DNA of 64,000 nucleotides from Corynebacterium frankenforstense DSM 45800 (GTDB lineage: Bacteria > Actinomycetota > Actinomycetes > Mycobacteriales > Mycobacteriaceae): NCBI RefSeq assembly GCF_001941485.1, contig NZ_CP009247.1, positions 248,001-312,000 of the forward strand, read 5' to 3'. The number at the start of each line of letters is the position of its first letter. Positions within the stretch are counted from its first letter, which is position 1. The notes beneath the pieces were generated by a model, which was given only the letters and a program-made list of their open reading frames with translations, was not told the DNA's origin and made no database searches. Made by a program: the position numbers and the translations under genes. Below are positions 21,444 through 30,382 of the stretch, one piece after another.

Positions 21444-21599
21444 AAACGACAACGTTACCAGCGGCGTTGCCGCCCACTTCGGCCTGTGAGACGGTGTGCG
21501 GGGAAGGGGGCGCGCGGGGTGCGCGAGGGGGTGTGCACCCGGCGGCTATCCGAAAGTTTGATCTTCCTTGCCTTACTGGCGAGGGGTCGCGGGCGTGGA

Positions 21600-21605
21600 T
21601 AGAAT
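21600..21605 (+). promoter_or_regulatory. -10 box of katA
   Basis: TAGAAT fits the -10 consensus and lies 51 nt before the katA ATG. No good -35 is seen, which suggests activator dependence. Confidence 0.45.
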
Positions 21606-21656
21606 CGGCAATGAGCTATTAATCACGGCCCATTACTAAAAGGGAGGCTATCAGTC

Positions 21657-23210
21657 ATGGCTCTTGACAAGAACGCTTCGACCGAAGACATCGTCACCAA
21701 CGGCATGTCGCCCAACGTCGAGGGTGCGACCCGCCGCGAGAACGGTGCCCCGGTCCCCTCCGAGAATCTCTCGGTGACCGCCGGCCCGCAGGGCCCCACC
21801 GTCCTCAACGACATCCACCTCATCGAGAAGCTCTCGCACTTCAACCGCGAGCGCGTCCCGGAGCGCAACCCGCACGCCAAGGGCAACGGCGCCTTCGGCG
21901 AGCTGCACGTCACCGAGGACGTCTCGCAGTACACCAAGGCCGCGATCTTCCAGCCGGGCACCGTCACCCCGATGGCCGCCCGCTTCTCCACCGTCGCCGG
22001 CGAGCAGGGCTCCCCGGACACCTGGCGTGACGTGCACGGCTTCGCCCTGCGCTTCTACACCAGCGAGGGCAACTACGACATCGTCGGCAACAACACCCCG
22101 ACCTTCTTCCTGCGCGACGCCGTGAAGTTCCCGGACTTCATCCACTCGCAGAAGCGCCTCGGCGGCTCCGGCCTGCGCGACGCCGACATGCAGTGGGACT
22201 TCTGGACCCGTACCCCGGAGTCCGCGCACCAGGTCACCTACCTGATGGGCGACCGCGGCACCCCGTCCTCCGAGCGCACCATGAACGGCTACGGCTCCCA
22301 CACCTTCCAGTGGATCAACGCCGAGGGCACCCCGGTGTGGGTCAAGTACCACTTCATCTCCCAGCAGGGCGTCCACAACTTCACCGACGCCGAGGCCGAG
22401 GAGATGGCCGGCAAGAACGCCGACCACCTGCGCGAGGACCTCTACAACGCCATCGAGGCCGGCGACTTCCCGAAGTGGGACGTCTACGTGCAGATCATGC
22501 CGTTCGAGGACGCGGAGAACTACCGCTTCAACCCGTTCGACCTGACCAAGACCTGGTCGAAGAAGGACTACCCGCGCATCAAGGTCGGCTACTTCGAGCT
22601 GAACCGCAACCCGGAGAACTTCTTCGCCCAGATCGAGCAGCTGGCGCTGGACCCCTCCAACCTGGTGCCCGGCATCGGCCTGTCCCCGGACAAGATGCTG
22701 ATGGGCCGCATCTTCGCCTACGCCGACGCGCAGCGCTACCGCATCGGGCCGAACTACCGCATGCTGCCGGTCAACCAGTCCCGCGTGCCGCGTAACACCT
22801 ACCAGCACGAGGGCCCGATGGCCTACAACTACAACGAGACCTCTCACCCGACCTACTCGCCGAACAGCTCGCCGATCCAGGCCGGCTACCTCGACGACGG
22901 TGAGACCTCCTCGTCGAACCACACCAGCTACGGCCAGGCCGAGGACGTCTACGTCAACCCGGACCCGCACGGCACGGACCTGACCCGCGCCGCCTACGTC
23001 AAGCACGAGGACGACGACGACTTCCTGCAGGCCGGCATCCTCTACCGCGAGGTGCTCGACGACGACGCCAAGGAGCGTCTGGCCGACAACATCACCAACG
23101 CGATGGTCGGCGTGCGCCCCGAGACCGAGGAGCGCTGCTACTGGTACTGGAGCAGCGTCGACGAGAACCTGGGCAAGCGCGTCAAGGAGCTCTTCGCCGA
23201 GAAGAAGTAG
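21657..23210 (+). CDS. katA: catalase, monofunctional heme type
   Basis: The 517-residue protein is a clade 3-size catalase that splits hydrogen peroxide to water and oxygen. The catalytic His73 is in [11 protein letters not shown], with the distal Asn in [12 protein letters not shown]. The proximal heme-ligand Tyr is in [14 protein letters not shown] near residue 355. AAAGGGAGG gives a strong ribosome site. It is divergent from sigC and followed by an intrinsic terminator. Codon use is strongly biased toward preferred C-ending codons, consistent with high expression. Confidence 0.97.
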   Translation: MALDKNASTEDIVTNGMSPNVEGATRRENGAPVPSENLSVTAGPQGPTVLNDIHLIEKLSHFNRERVPERNPHAKGNGAFGELHVTEDVSQYTKAAIFQPGTVTPMAARFSTVAGEQGSPDTWRDVHGFALRFYTSEGNYDIVGNNTPTFFLRDAVKFPDFIHSQKRLGGSGLRDADMQWDFWTRTPESAHQVTYLMGDRGTPSSERTMNGYGSHTFQWINAEGTPVWVKYHFISQQGVHNFTDAEAEEMAGKNADHLREDLYNAIEAGDFPKWDVYVQIMPFEDAENYRFNPFDLTKTWSKKDYPRIKVGYFELNRNPENFFAQIEQLALDPSNLVPGIGLSPDKMLMGRIFAYADAQRYRIGPNYRMLPVNQSRVPRNTYQHEGPMAYNYNETSHPTYSPNSSPIQAGYLDDGETSSSNHTSYGQAEDVYVNPDPHGTDLTRAAYVKHEDDDDFLQAGILYREVLDDDAKERLADNITNAMVGVRPETEERCYWYWSSVDENLGKRVKELFAEKK

Positions 23211-23272
23211 CCTGCACGCCACCCTGACCATTTCCCGGTCGATCACGGTCCCACCGAGGTGAGACCTCTCCG

Positions 23273-23306
23273 GCCCCGACGGCGAGAACCGCCGCCGGGG
23301 CTTTTT
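23273..23306 (+). terminator. katA terminator
   Basis: GCCCCGACGGC pairs with GCCGCCGGGGC around a 7-nt loop and is followed by TTTTT. Confidence 0.88.
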
Positions 23307-23440
23307 CACGCCTCCGGGGCGCTGACCGGCGGGCCTGAAAGCCCGAGCGTCCGTGACTACGCTCGGGGCCGCACGGGGTCGAAGGACCCCGCGGAAGTTA
23401 GCGCAGAACCACACAAACCAAAGACAAGGAGCACTAAACC

Positions 23441-23848
23441 ATGGCAGAGAAGGTCTACTCCCAGACGGTCACCTCCACCGGCGCCGGCCGCGACGGCCAC
23501 GTCAAGGGCGACGGCGGCATCGACTTTGACGTGACCGCCCCCAAGGGCGACGGCGTCAACCCCGAGTCCCTCCTGGCCGCCGCCTGGGCCGCCTGCTTCA
23601 ACGGCGCCCTGCAGAAGACCATGGGCGAGGCCGGTGTGGACGTCGAGAAGCACACCCCGACCGTCGACGCCGAGGTCACCCTCAACACCGTCGAGAGCGG
23701 CTTCCGCCTCAGCGGCAAGATCACCGCCCGCTTCGCGAACGCCGGCGAGCTGGACAACGCCCAGGAGCTCGTCGACAAGGCCGACGCCTTCTGCCCGTTC
23801 TCCAAGGCGCTGCGCGGTGACATCGACATCGAGGCCGTCGCCGAGTAA
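23441..23848 (+). CDS. OsmC/Ohr-family peroxiredoxin
   Basis: This 135-residue protein is an OsmC/Ohr family thiol peroxidase acting on organic hydroperoxides. The two redox cysteines are in AAACFNGAL-like AWAACFNGAL (about residue 49) and DAFCPFSKAL (about 115), with the usual spacing. KVYSQTVTSTGAGRDGHV at the N-terminus is typical of the Ohr branch. AAGGAGCAC precedes the ATG. It lies downstream of catalase on the same strand but beyond a terminator, so it has its own promoter. No OhrR regulator is adjacent. Confidence 0.92.
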   Translation: MAEKVYSQTVTSTGAGRDGHVKGDGGIDFDVTAPKGDGVNPESLLAAAWAACFNGALQKTMGEAGVDVEKHTPTVDAEVTLNTVESGFRLSGKITARFANAGELDNAQELVDKADAFCPFSKALRGDIDIEAVAE

Positions 23849-23972
23849 GTGACACCGGCGCCGGTGCGTCGGCGGCCCTGACCGGTCGCCGTCGCACGCG
23901 CCGACCGGACATGCCGGCCGGCAGACACCGGCCGCAGGCCACTGCGCGCCGCGGGCGCGCAGAGCACAGAAA

Positions 23973-24006
23973 CCGCCCCGGTCCCCGCAATGGGGGACCG
24001 GGGCGG
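23973..24006. terminator. bidirectional terminator, osmC-like / mnhG
   Basis: CCGCCCCGGTCCCC and GGGGACCGGGGCGG form a perfect 14-bp stem with a 6-nt loop between two convergent genes. Confidence 0.85.
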
Positions 24007-24032
24007 CGTCGTCAATGGGGAAGTGGACCCAC

Positions 24033-24380
24033 CTACCGCTTGGTCGAGACGTCCCGGTGGTCCACGCCGGCGCGCTCGTCGACGACGGTGACGCCGTAGA
24101 TCGAGCGGCCGATGTAGTAGCTGCCCACGGCCGCGATCAGCCACAGCCCCGCGATCGCGATGACCGCGCGGACGATGTTGTTCGCGTCGAGCTCGCCCAG
24201 GGAGGCGTCGTGGATGACCTTGGCCACCAGCAGGATCGGCAGGGCCACCGAGGTGGTGGGCCCGAGCACGTTGACCCGGGTCAGGGCGTCGGGCGCGCGC
24301 CACAGGGCGAAGGCCGTGGCCACCACCAGCAGGGTGGCCAGGACGACGAGGACGCTGACGATGATCTCAACGACGGACAC
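24033..24380 (-). CDS. mnhG: Na+/H+ antiporter subunit G
   Basis: This 115-residue protein has three membrane helices and the MnhG/MrpG core RAPDALTRVNVLGPTTSVALP. It is the last gene of the Mrp-type operon and a small structural subunit of the antiporter complex in the plasma membrane. The GTG start lies 6 nt after the mnhF stop. A short basic C-terminal tail follows the last helix. Confidence 0.93.
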   Translation of the reverse strand: MSVVEIIVSVLVVLATLLVVATAFALWRAPDALTRVNVLGPTTSVALPILLVAKVIHDASLGELDANNIVRAVIAIAGLWLIAAVGSYYIGRSIYGVTVVDERAGVDHRDVSTKR

Positions 24381-24386
24381 GGCACA

Positions 24387-24659
24387 TCACCTCCTGCCCC
24401 GCGAGATCATGCGGGACATCGACAGGGTGGGCAGGACACCGCCGGCGAGGGCGGCGAGGATCGCGATCTCGTAGGCGATCGAGGTCTGGTTGGCGAAGGT
24501 CCAGATCAGGAAGATCGCCAGCATGCTGTAGAAGACCATGTCCGCGAGCACGGCGCGGCTGAGCACGTCGCGGGTGACCAGGATGAGCACCAGCGCGGAC
24601 AGCAGCGCGAGGGCGCAGACGACCCCGCAGACGAGGAGTACGACGGAAAACGCGCTCAT
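24387..24659 (-). CDS. mnhF: Na+/H+ antiporter subunit F
   Basis: This 90-residue protein has three helices, with the MrpF signature TRDVLSRAVLADMVFYSMLAI. In the Mrp complex subunit F packs against G and E. ATG overlaps the mnhE stop by 4 bp, so it is translationally coupled. Confidence 0.93.
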   Translation of the reverse strand: MSAFSVVLLVCGVVCALALLSALVLILVTRDVLSRAVLADMVFYSMLAIFLIWTFANQTSIAYEIAILAALAGGVLPTLSMSRMISRGRR

Positions 24660-25120
24660 CGGCGTCCGCCTCCTTTCCGGTTGTCGGCCCCGGCCTCGGC
24701 GCGCGACGCGCTCGCGCCGCGCGTGGCCGGGTACTCGTAGCGGGATTCGTCGAGGGTCTCGGTCGGGCCCTGGCCGGGCACGCCGTGGTCGATGTCCTTC
24801 ACGCGCGGGGCCAGGCGGGCCTCCATGTCGGCCAGGCTGGCGACCACGTCGGCCGGGTCCGAGCCGAAGACCGCCTGGACCAGCAGGGTGCGCGGCTCAC
24901 CGGGGGCGGTGGGCTCGCGCAGACCCAGCGAGAGGGTCGCCGGGGTGACGGTGATCGAGGAGGTGAAGAAGAAGATCTCCCACGGCCCGGTCACGCGCAG
25001 CGGGTAGCGCACCACCACCGGGTCGAACCCGGAGCGGGGCTTGACCGCGGCGAGCGCCAGGGTGAAGCCGCTGACCAGGATCTCCTTGATCAGCCAGAGG
25101 GTGTAGCCGATGACGTGCAT
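24656..25120 (-). CDS. mnhE: Na+/H+ antiporter subunit E
   Basis: This 154-residue protein has the MrpE layout: an N-terminal hydrophobic part (IGYTLWLIKEILVSGFTLAL), the conserved FFFTSSITVTPATLSLG block and a soluble C-terminal domain. The extra polar C-terminal tail after residue ~120 is basic and low in complexity. It sits 3 nt after mnhD. Confidence 0.92.
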   Translation of the reverse strand: MHVIGYTLWLIKEILVSGFTLALAAVKPRSGFDPVVVRYPLRVTGPWEIFFFTSSITVTPATLSLGLREPTAPGEPRTLLVQAVFGSDPADVVASLADMEARLAPRVKDIDHGVPGQGPTETLDESRYEYPATRGASASRAEAGADNRKGGGRR

Positions 25121-25123
25121 GGT

Positions 25124-26656
25124 TTACCTTCCTCCCTGCAGATCGGTCATGTCCGGAACGCCCACCGGGTCCTCACCGAGGACCGCGGACTGGTAGGCGT
25201 CGACGTCCAGCAGCGCGCCGGTGGCGGTGCGCGTGGCGTCGATGAGCGGGCCGGCGAAGATGAACATGCCCACGGAGATGACCATGAGCACCGCCGGCGG
25301 GGCGATCAGGCTGCCCCGGATGCGCAGGTCCTCCGGCATGTCCTGCATCGGGCGACCCCAGAAGACGTGGCGCCAGACGCGCAGCATGCTCAGCAGCGCA
25401 CCGAAGGAGGCGAGGATGACCGCGGCGATCGCGGCCCAGGCCCACCAGCTGCCGTCGCGGGCGATCTCGACGACGACGAAGACCTTGCCCCACAAGCCGG
25501 AGAACGGCGGGAAGCCGACCACCGAGTAGGCGCCCGCGGCGAAGACCGCCGCGAGCAGCGGGTCGCGCCGCGCGATGCCGGAGACCTTGCGCAGCATGCC
25601 CGAGCCGTAGGTCTCCTCGACCGTGCCCGTGGCCAGCACCAGCGAGCCGATGGTGACCATGTGGTGCAGCGCGTAGATCAGGCCGGCGGCCAGGGCGCGC
25701 TGCGGGTCGTCGGTGGCGAAGGCCAGCATGACCAGGATGAACGGCATGCCGTTGACCATCTGGTAGGCCAGCACACGCCGGATCGAGTTCTCGGCCAGGC
25801 CGGCGAAGCCGCCGATGAGCATCGAGACGATCATCACGACGACGATCAGGCCCTTCCAGCGGTCCTCGAGGTCGAAGACGACCACGAAGATGCGGTAGAG
25901 CATGTAGACCGCGACCTTGGTGTGCAGGCCGGAGAACAGCCCCATCACCGACGCCGAGCCACCCGGGTAGGTGCGCGGCAGCCAGGTGTGCACGGGGAAG
26001 ACGCCGGCCTTGGTGGCGATCGCGAGGACCACCACGCCCATGGCCACCACCGCCGGGCCGTTGCCCGCGGCCACGCCGCGCAGCGCGGCGAGGTTGACGG
26101 AGCCGACGACGCCGTAGACGAAGCCGACGCCGATGACCAGCATCGTCGAGGCGGTCAGGTTGACCAGGACGAAGGTGCGCGCCGAGGCGATGCGCGACCA
26201 CGTGCCCGTCATGGCGATCAGGCCGTAGGACGGCAGCAGCATCACCTCGATGAACACGAAGAAGTTGAACAGGTCCGCGGTGATCAGCGCGCCGTTGACG
26301 CCGGTGACCAGCATCAGGCTCAGCGCCGGGTAGTAGCGCGACCGGGTCTCACCGACGACGGTGGCGAACCAGTTCGCGCTGACGGCGACCAGCCCCGTGG
26401 CGATGATCATCACCGCGGAGAAGGCGTCGACGGCGAACGGGATGGCGATGCCTCCGGTGAACAGGCCCACGTTGTGGGCCAGCGGGCCGTTGGCCGCGGT
26501 GTGGGAGAACAGCGCCACACCGGCGAGCACCCCGCAGGCGGGGACGACGATGTGCAGCAGGTCGCGGACCCACTTCCACGGCGCCATGACCGCCAGGGCG
26601 GAGGAGACGAGGGGCACCGCGACGAGCAGCGGCAGCAGGATGTCGGGCTGGTTCAC
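25124..26656 (-). CDS. mnhD: Na+/H+ antiporter subunit D
   Basis: This 510-residue protein is a NuoM/N-like proton-channel subunit with about fourteen helices. It retains the conserved intramembrane Glu in FVFIEVMLLPSYGLIA and the Lys-bearing helix TKAGVFPVHTWLPRTYP, followed by GLHTKVAVYMLYR. It is one of the two large subunits driving cation/proton exchange. The GTG start overlaps the mnhC stop by 4 bp. Confidence 0.95.
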   Translation of the reverse strand: MNQPDILLPLLVAVPLVSSALAVMAPWKWVRDLLHIVVPACGVLAGVALFSHTAANGPLAHNVGLFTGGIAIPFAVDAFSAVMIIATGLVAVSANWFATVVGETRSRYYPALSLMLVTGVNGALITADLFNFFVFIEVMLLPSYGLIAMTGTWSRIASARTFVLVNLTASTMLVIGVGFVYGVVGSVNLAALRGVAAGNGPAVVAMGVVVLAIATKAGVFPVHTWLPRTYPGGSASVMGLFSGLHTKVAVYMLYRIFVVVFDLEDRWKGLIVVVMIVSMLIGGFAGLAENSIRRVLAYQMVNGMPFILVMLAFATDDPQRALAAGLIYALHHMVTIGSLVLATGTVEETYGSGMLRKVSGIARRDPLLAAVFAAGAYSVVGFPPFSGLWGKVFVVVEIARDGSWWAWAAIAAVILASFGALLSMLRVWRHVFWGRPMQDMPEDLRIRGSLIAPPAVLMVISVGMFIFAGPLIDATRTATGALLDVDAYQSAVLGEDPVGVPDMTDLQGGR

Positions 26657-27123
26657 CGGCGGGCCTCCTTCCAGATCGTGGTCTTGCGTTTGTTCGCCGC
26701 GCGCCGGGCGTGCTCGCCGCGGGCGAAGTCCTCGTCGGACTGCACGCCGCGGCCGAGCGTCGACAGCGGCGAGGGGTACGGGTCGGGGCCGCGCTCGTCG
26801 TCACCGGCGGCGACGCTGTCGCCGACCGCGGTGTCGTCGCTGCGGCCGAGGGAGGCCAGCGTGAGCATGATCGTCGCCGTGGCCATCGAGATCACGATGG
26901 CCGTCAGGACGAAGGCCTGCGGCAGCGGGTCGGCGGCGTCGGCGAGGTCCGCGCGGTCGGGGAAGGCCTCCCCGCGCCAGGCGCCCACACCGGCGGCGAG
27001 CAGCGTCAGGTTGCCCGCGTGGCCGATCAGCTGCATGCCCAGCACGAGGCGCACCATGCCGCGCTGCTGGACCAGGTAGACCCCGCCGGCGACGAGGACG
27101 GCGATGGACAGTGCCATGAGCAT
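26653..27123 (-). CDS. mnhC: Na+/H+ antiporter subunit C
   Basis: This 156-residue NuoK-like subunit has three helices in its first ~100 residues (VYLVQQRGMVRLVLGMQLIG, then LPQAFVLTAIVISMATATI). The remaining ~55 residues are a charged cytoplasmic tail not present in the shortest homologues. It lies 3 nt after mnhA, with no room for a separate promoter. Confidence 0.94.
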   Translation of the reverse strand: MLMALSIAVLVAGGVYLVQQRGMVRLVLGMQLIGHAGNLTLLAAGVGAWRGEAFPDRADLADAADPLPQAFVLTAIVISMATATIMLTLASLGRSDDTAVGDSVAAGDDERGPDPYPSPLSTLGRGVQSDEDFARGEHARRAANKRKTTIWKEARR

Positions 27124-27126
27124 CGG

Positions 27127-30100
27127 TCAGTCCTCCTTGTTCTTGTCGTTGACGGTCTCGGTCCCGGTCCCGGTCTCGGCGGGCGAGCCCTCGTGTTCGG
27201 TGACCCAGTCGCGCAGCTTCGCGCGGTCCGGTCCCGGGTCCTCCGGGTCGGGGTTCGGCTCGATCGGCTCGGGGAAGAACTCCTCGGGGGCGAGCACCGC
27301 GGTGACGGCACCGCCCGGGGCGGCCTCCGCCTGCGTCGCGGCGTCGTCAAGCAACGCCTGCTCCCACGCGCGGGTCTCCGCGTCCGTCGGGGTGTGCGGC
27401 AGCGGGCCGTCGGAGCGCATGTAGTCGAGCTCCTCCTGGGCCAGCGCGCCCGGGCGCAGGTAGCCGCCCAGCGAGTTGATCGCGGAGGTCAGCATGCCCA
27501 GCACGGCCAGGTAGATGCCGCCGTCGAAGATCAGCGAGGTCGTCAGGTGCTCGCCGAGGATCTCGCCGTAGATCGGCTTGAGGAAGCCGCCCTCGGCGTA
27601 GCCGACGAAGCCGGCCGTCAGCGCGGTGACGATGCCGATGCCGGTCAGCCAGAACGGGGTCGAGGGACGGAAGACGATGGAGTCGCGGCCCTTGGCCATG
27701 TAGGCCATCATCACCGCGGCACCGGCGATCAGAGCGGCGACGAAGCCGCCGCCCGGGTCGTTGTGGCCGCGCATGAAGACCAGCACGGACAGCACCGCCA
27801 GGACGGGGACCACCAGCTGGAAGCCCTTCTTCAGCGGCAGCGAGTTCAGCTGCGACTGGCCGAAGGGCGCCGGGCGGGTGCCGCGGTCGAACGGCGAGGA
27901 CGGCACCGAGGCGCAGACCGCGGCGATGACGATCGCGGCCATGCCCAGCACCGAGAGCTCGCCGAGGGTATCCAGTGCACGGAACTCGACGATGATCGCG
28001 GCGACGATGTTGTTGCCGCCGGTGATGTCCGGGGCGTTGTCCAGGTACCACTGGGCCAGCTCGGACTTGCCGTGGCGGCCCATCAGCGTGAACACGCCGA
28101 GGAAGGCGGTCAGGCCGGCGAGCAGCGCGATGACCGCGGAGCGGATCTGGCGGCGGCGCGGCACCTTCGGGAACAGCCGCGGCTGGTAGCGCACGACCAT
28201 CATGATGATGACGGCGACCAGGGCCTCGACCAGGAACTGCGTCAGTGCGACGTCGGGGGCGCCCAGCAGCAGCATCTGCAGGGTCATGCCGACGCCGGCG
28301 GTGCTGATGAAGACCGCGCCGGCGATGCGGTTGCGGTTGGTCACCAGGCCGACCACCGAGAGCACGATGATCAGCATCGGGGCGAGGTCGATCCAGTGGT
28401 CGACGCCCTCGGCGCGCGGGGCCATCGGCACGCCGTCGATGCCGTCGGTGCCCAGCAGGGTGACCGCCATGATCGTGATCAGGGCGACCATCGGCCAGAC
28501 CAGGTGGCGGCCCGGCGACAGCGAGTTGGCCATGGCGCCCATTCCGCGGCCGCAGGCCTGCAGGCCCTTCTGCAGGGCGGCGAGCAGGTCGTTGCCGGTG
28601 GCCGGGAGGACCTCGCGGTTCTCGATCCTCGGCCAGATGCGGCCGCGGACGACCACACCGATGACGCCGAGGACCAGGACGCTCAGCGAGATGACCAGCG
28701 GGGCGTTGACGCCGTGGAAGAGCGCCAGGTGGGTGGAGCTCTCCACGCCGATCGCGGCGGTCACGGCGTCGACCGGGCCGTCGAGCAGGCCGGCGGTGAA
28801 GCCGAGCGGGACGGCCATCAGGCCGGGCACGGCCGCCGGCAGCCAGAGGGCGACCGGGGCCTCCTCGACGTCGGAGAAGTCGCGGTCGTTCTCGGCGGGG
28901 TCGATGAACGCGCCGAAGACGAGCTTGGCCGAGTAGGTGAAGGTCAGCAGGGCGGCCACGCCGGCGACGATCAGCAGGATCCACTGGCCGGCCGCGCCGA
29001 TCGGGGCCTCCTCGAAGGCGGTGAGCATGCCCTCCTTGGAGATGAAGCCGAACAGCGGCGGCACGGCGGCCATCGAGGCGGCGCCGACGACCATGCAGCC
29101 GAAGGTCCACGGCATCCGGCGCCACAGCACACCCAGGCGGCGCGAGTCACGCGTGCCGGCCTGGTGGTCGACGACGCCGATGAGCATGAACAGCGAGGAC
29201 TTGAACAGCGCGTGGGCCAGGGTGTGCACCACGGCGGCGGCCAGCGCGAAGCCGGTACCCACGCCGATGGTGGTCACGATCCAGCCGAGGTGGCTGACCG
29301 TGGAGTAGGCCGTCAGGTGCTTCAGGTCCGTCTTCTGCACGGCGAAGAACGCCGAGACCAGCGCCGTGGTCATGCCCACGACGATGAGCAGCCAGTTCCA
29401 CACGGCGACGTCGTGGAAGACCGTGGAGAAGCGCAGCAGCAGGTAGACACCGGCCTTGACCACGGCGGCCGCGTGCAGGAACGCGGAGACCGGCGTGGCG
29501 GCGGCCATGGCCTCCGGCAGCCAGAAGTGGAAGGGCAGCTGGGCGGCCTTGGTGAACGCGGAGACCGCGATGAGCACGGCCAGCGTGCCGGTCAGGCCCG
29601 GGCGCTGCGCCCACACGTCCGAGGCGAGGATGCCGGACAGGCTGGTGGTGCCCGCGGCCGTGGCGGACACGGCCAGGGCGGCCAGCAGGGTCAGCCCGCC
29701 GAAGAAGGTCAGGATCAGGGTGCGCATGGAGCCGGCCTCGCCGCCCGAGCCCGAGCGGGCGATGAGCATGAACGAGGCGATGGAGACCAGCTCCCAGCCG
29801 ACGAAGAGCACGGTGACGTCGTCGGCGAGCACCAGCAGGACCACGGCCAGCGTGAACGCGGTCATCAGCGTGTAGAAACTGATGTTGCCCTGGTGGCGCG
29901 GCAGGTAGGCGGCGGAGTACATGAACACCACCGCGCCGATGATCAGCGCCAGCAGGGCGAAGAATGCGCCGAGGGCGTCCGCGCGCAGCGCGAACCCGGC
30001 GTCGAGTCCGCTGCCGAGGAAGTCCGGCACCCAGGTGTGGTGGACGGTGAGGGCCTCACCGTCGAGGATGGCCGGCAGCTCCCGGCCGAGGACGAACGCC

Positions 30101-30216
30101 CCCGCCAGCAACAGGAGCGCGAGCGGCCAGCCCGCATATCTGTCCATGGCACGCACCAGCGGCGGTGAGGCTGCCACCGCCACCGCGACCAGGGCGACTA
30201 CGACGACCAGCGTCAT
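27127..30216 (-). CDS. mnhA: Na+/H+ antiporter subunit A with fused subunit B domain
   Basis: This 1029-residue protein is the NuoL-like large subunit of the Mrp complex. The proton-channel core (about 100-450) keeps LFVGWELVSIASFMLIA with its Glu, TKAAQLPFHFWLPEAMAAATPVSA and the LKHLTAYSTVSHLGWI helix. A DUF4040-like part follows. The region from about 800 to 950 (FMRGHNDPGGGFVAALIAG) is the MnhB domain fused in frame, so the operon lacks a separate mnhB. A soluble acidic C-terminal tail completes it. It is the first gene of the mnhACDEFG operon, which exchanges Na+ or K+ for H+ for pH and salt tolerance. Confidence 0.95.
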   Translation of the reverse strand: MTLVVVVALVAVAVAASPPLVRAMDRYAGWPLALLLLAGAFVLGRELPAILDGEALTVHHTWVPDFLGSGLDAGFALRADALGAFFALLALIIGAVVFMYSAAYLPRHQGNISFYTLMTAFTLAVVLLVLADDVTVLFVGWELVSIASFMLIARSGSGGEAGSMRTLILTFFGGLTLLAALAVSATAAGTTSLSGILASDVWAQRPGLTGTLAVLIAVSAFTKAAQLPFHFWLPEAMAAATPVSAFLHAAAVVKAGVYLLLRFSTVFHDVAVWNWLLIVVGMTTALVSAFFAVQKTDLKHLTAYSTVSHLGWIVTTIGVGTGFALAAAVVHTLAHALFKSSLFMLIGVVDHQAGTRDSRRLGVLWRRMPWTFGCMVVGAASMAAVPPLFGFISKEGMLTAFEEAPIGAAGQWILLIVAGVAALLTFTYSAKLVFGAFIDPAENDRDFSDVEEAPVALWLPAAVPGLMAVPLGFTAGLLDGPVDAVTAAIGVESSTHLALFHGVNAPLVISLSVLVLGVIGVVVRGRIWPRIENREVLPATGNDLLAALQKGLQACGRGMGAMANSLSPGRHLVWPMVALITIMAVTLLGTDGIDGVPMAPRAEGVDHWIDLAPMLIIVLSVVGLVTNRNRIAGAVFISTAGVGMTLQMLLLGAPDVALTQFLVEALVAVIIMMVVRYQPRLFPKVPRRRQIRSAVIALLAGLTAFLGVFTLMGRHGKSELAQWYLDNAPDITGGNNIVAAIIVEFRALDTLGELSVLGMAAIVIAAVCASVPSSPFDRGTRPAPFGQSQLNSLPLKKGFQLVVPVLAVLSVLVFMRGHNDPGGGFVAALIAGAAVMMAYMAKGRDSIVFRPSTPFWLTGIGIVTALTAGFVGYAEGGFLKPIYGEILGEHLTTSLIFDGGIYLAVLGMLTSAINSLGGYLRPGALAQEELDYMRSDGPLPHTPTDAETRAWEQALLDDAATQAEAAPGGAVTAVLAPEEFFPEPIEPNPDPEDPGPDRAKLRDWVTEHEGSPAETGTGTETVNDKNKED

Positions 30217-30382
30217 GCGTTACCCCAAGTTTCCAGCCTCCCGCCCAGCACTTTCACAGGCGGGCGTCATGGAGGCATGATCGACATTTGAACCGTCTTC
30301 ACGTTATCAGGGCACAACTACCTCGTCCCAGTTGACGGTGTGGCTCCGGCTATGGCGCGAGCTGCACGGATAGGGTCAGGAC

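Noticed and set aside
26710..30168. A 1152-codon plus-strand frame across the mnh operon
   Set aside because: It is antisense to mnhC and mnhA and is Arg/His/Asp/Gly-rich nonsense, a codon-position artefact.
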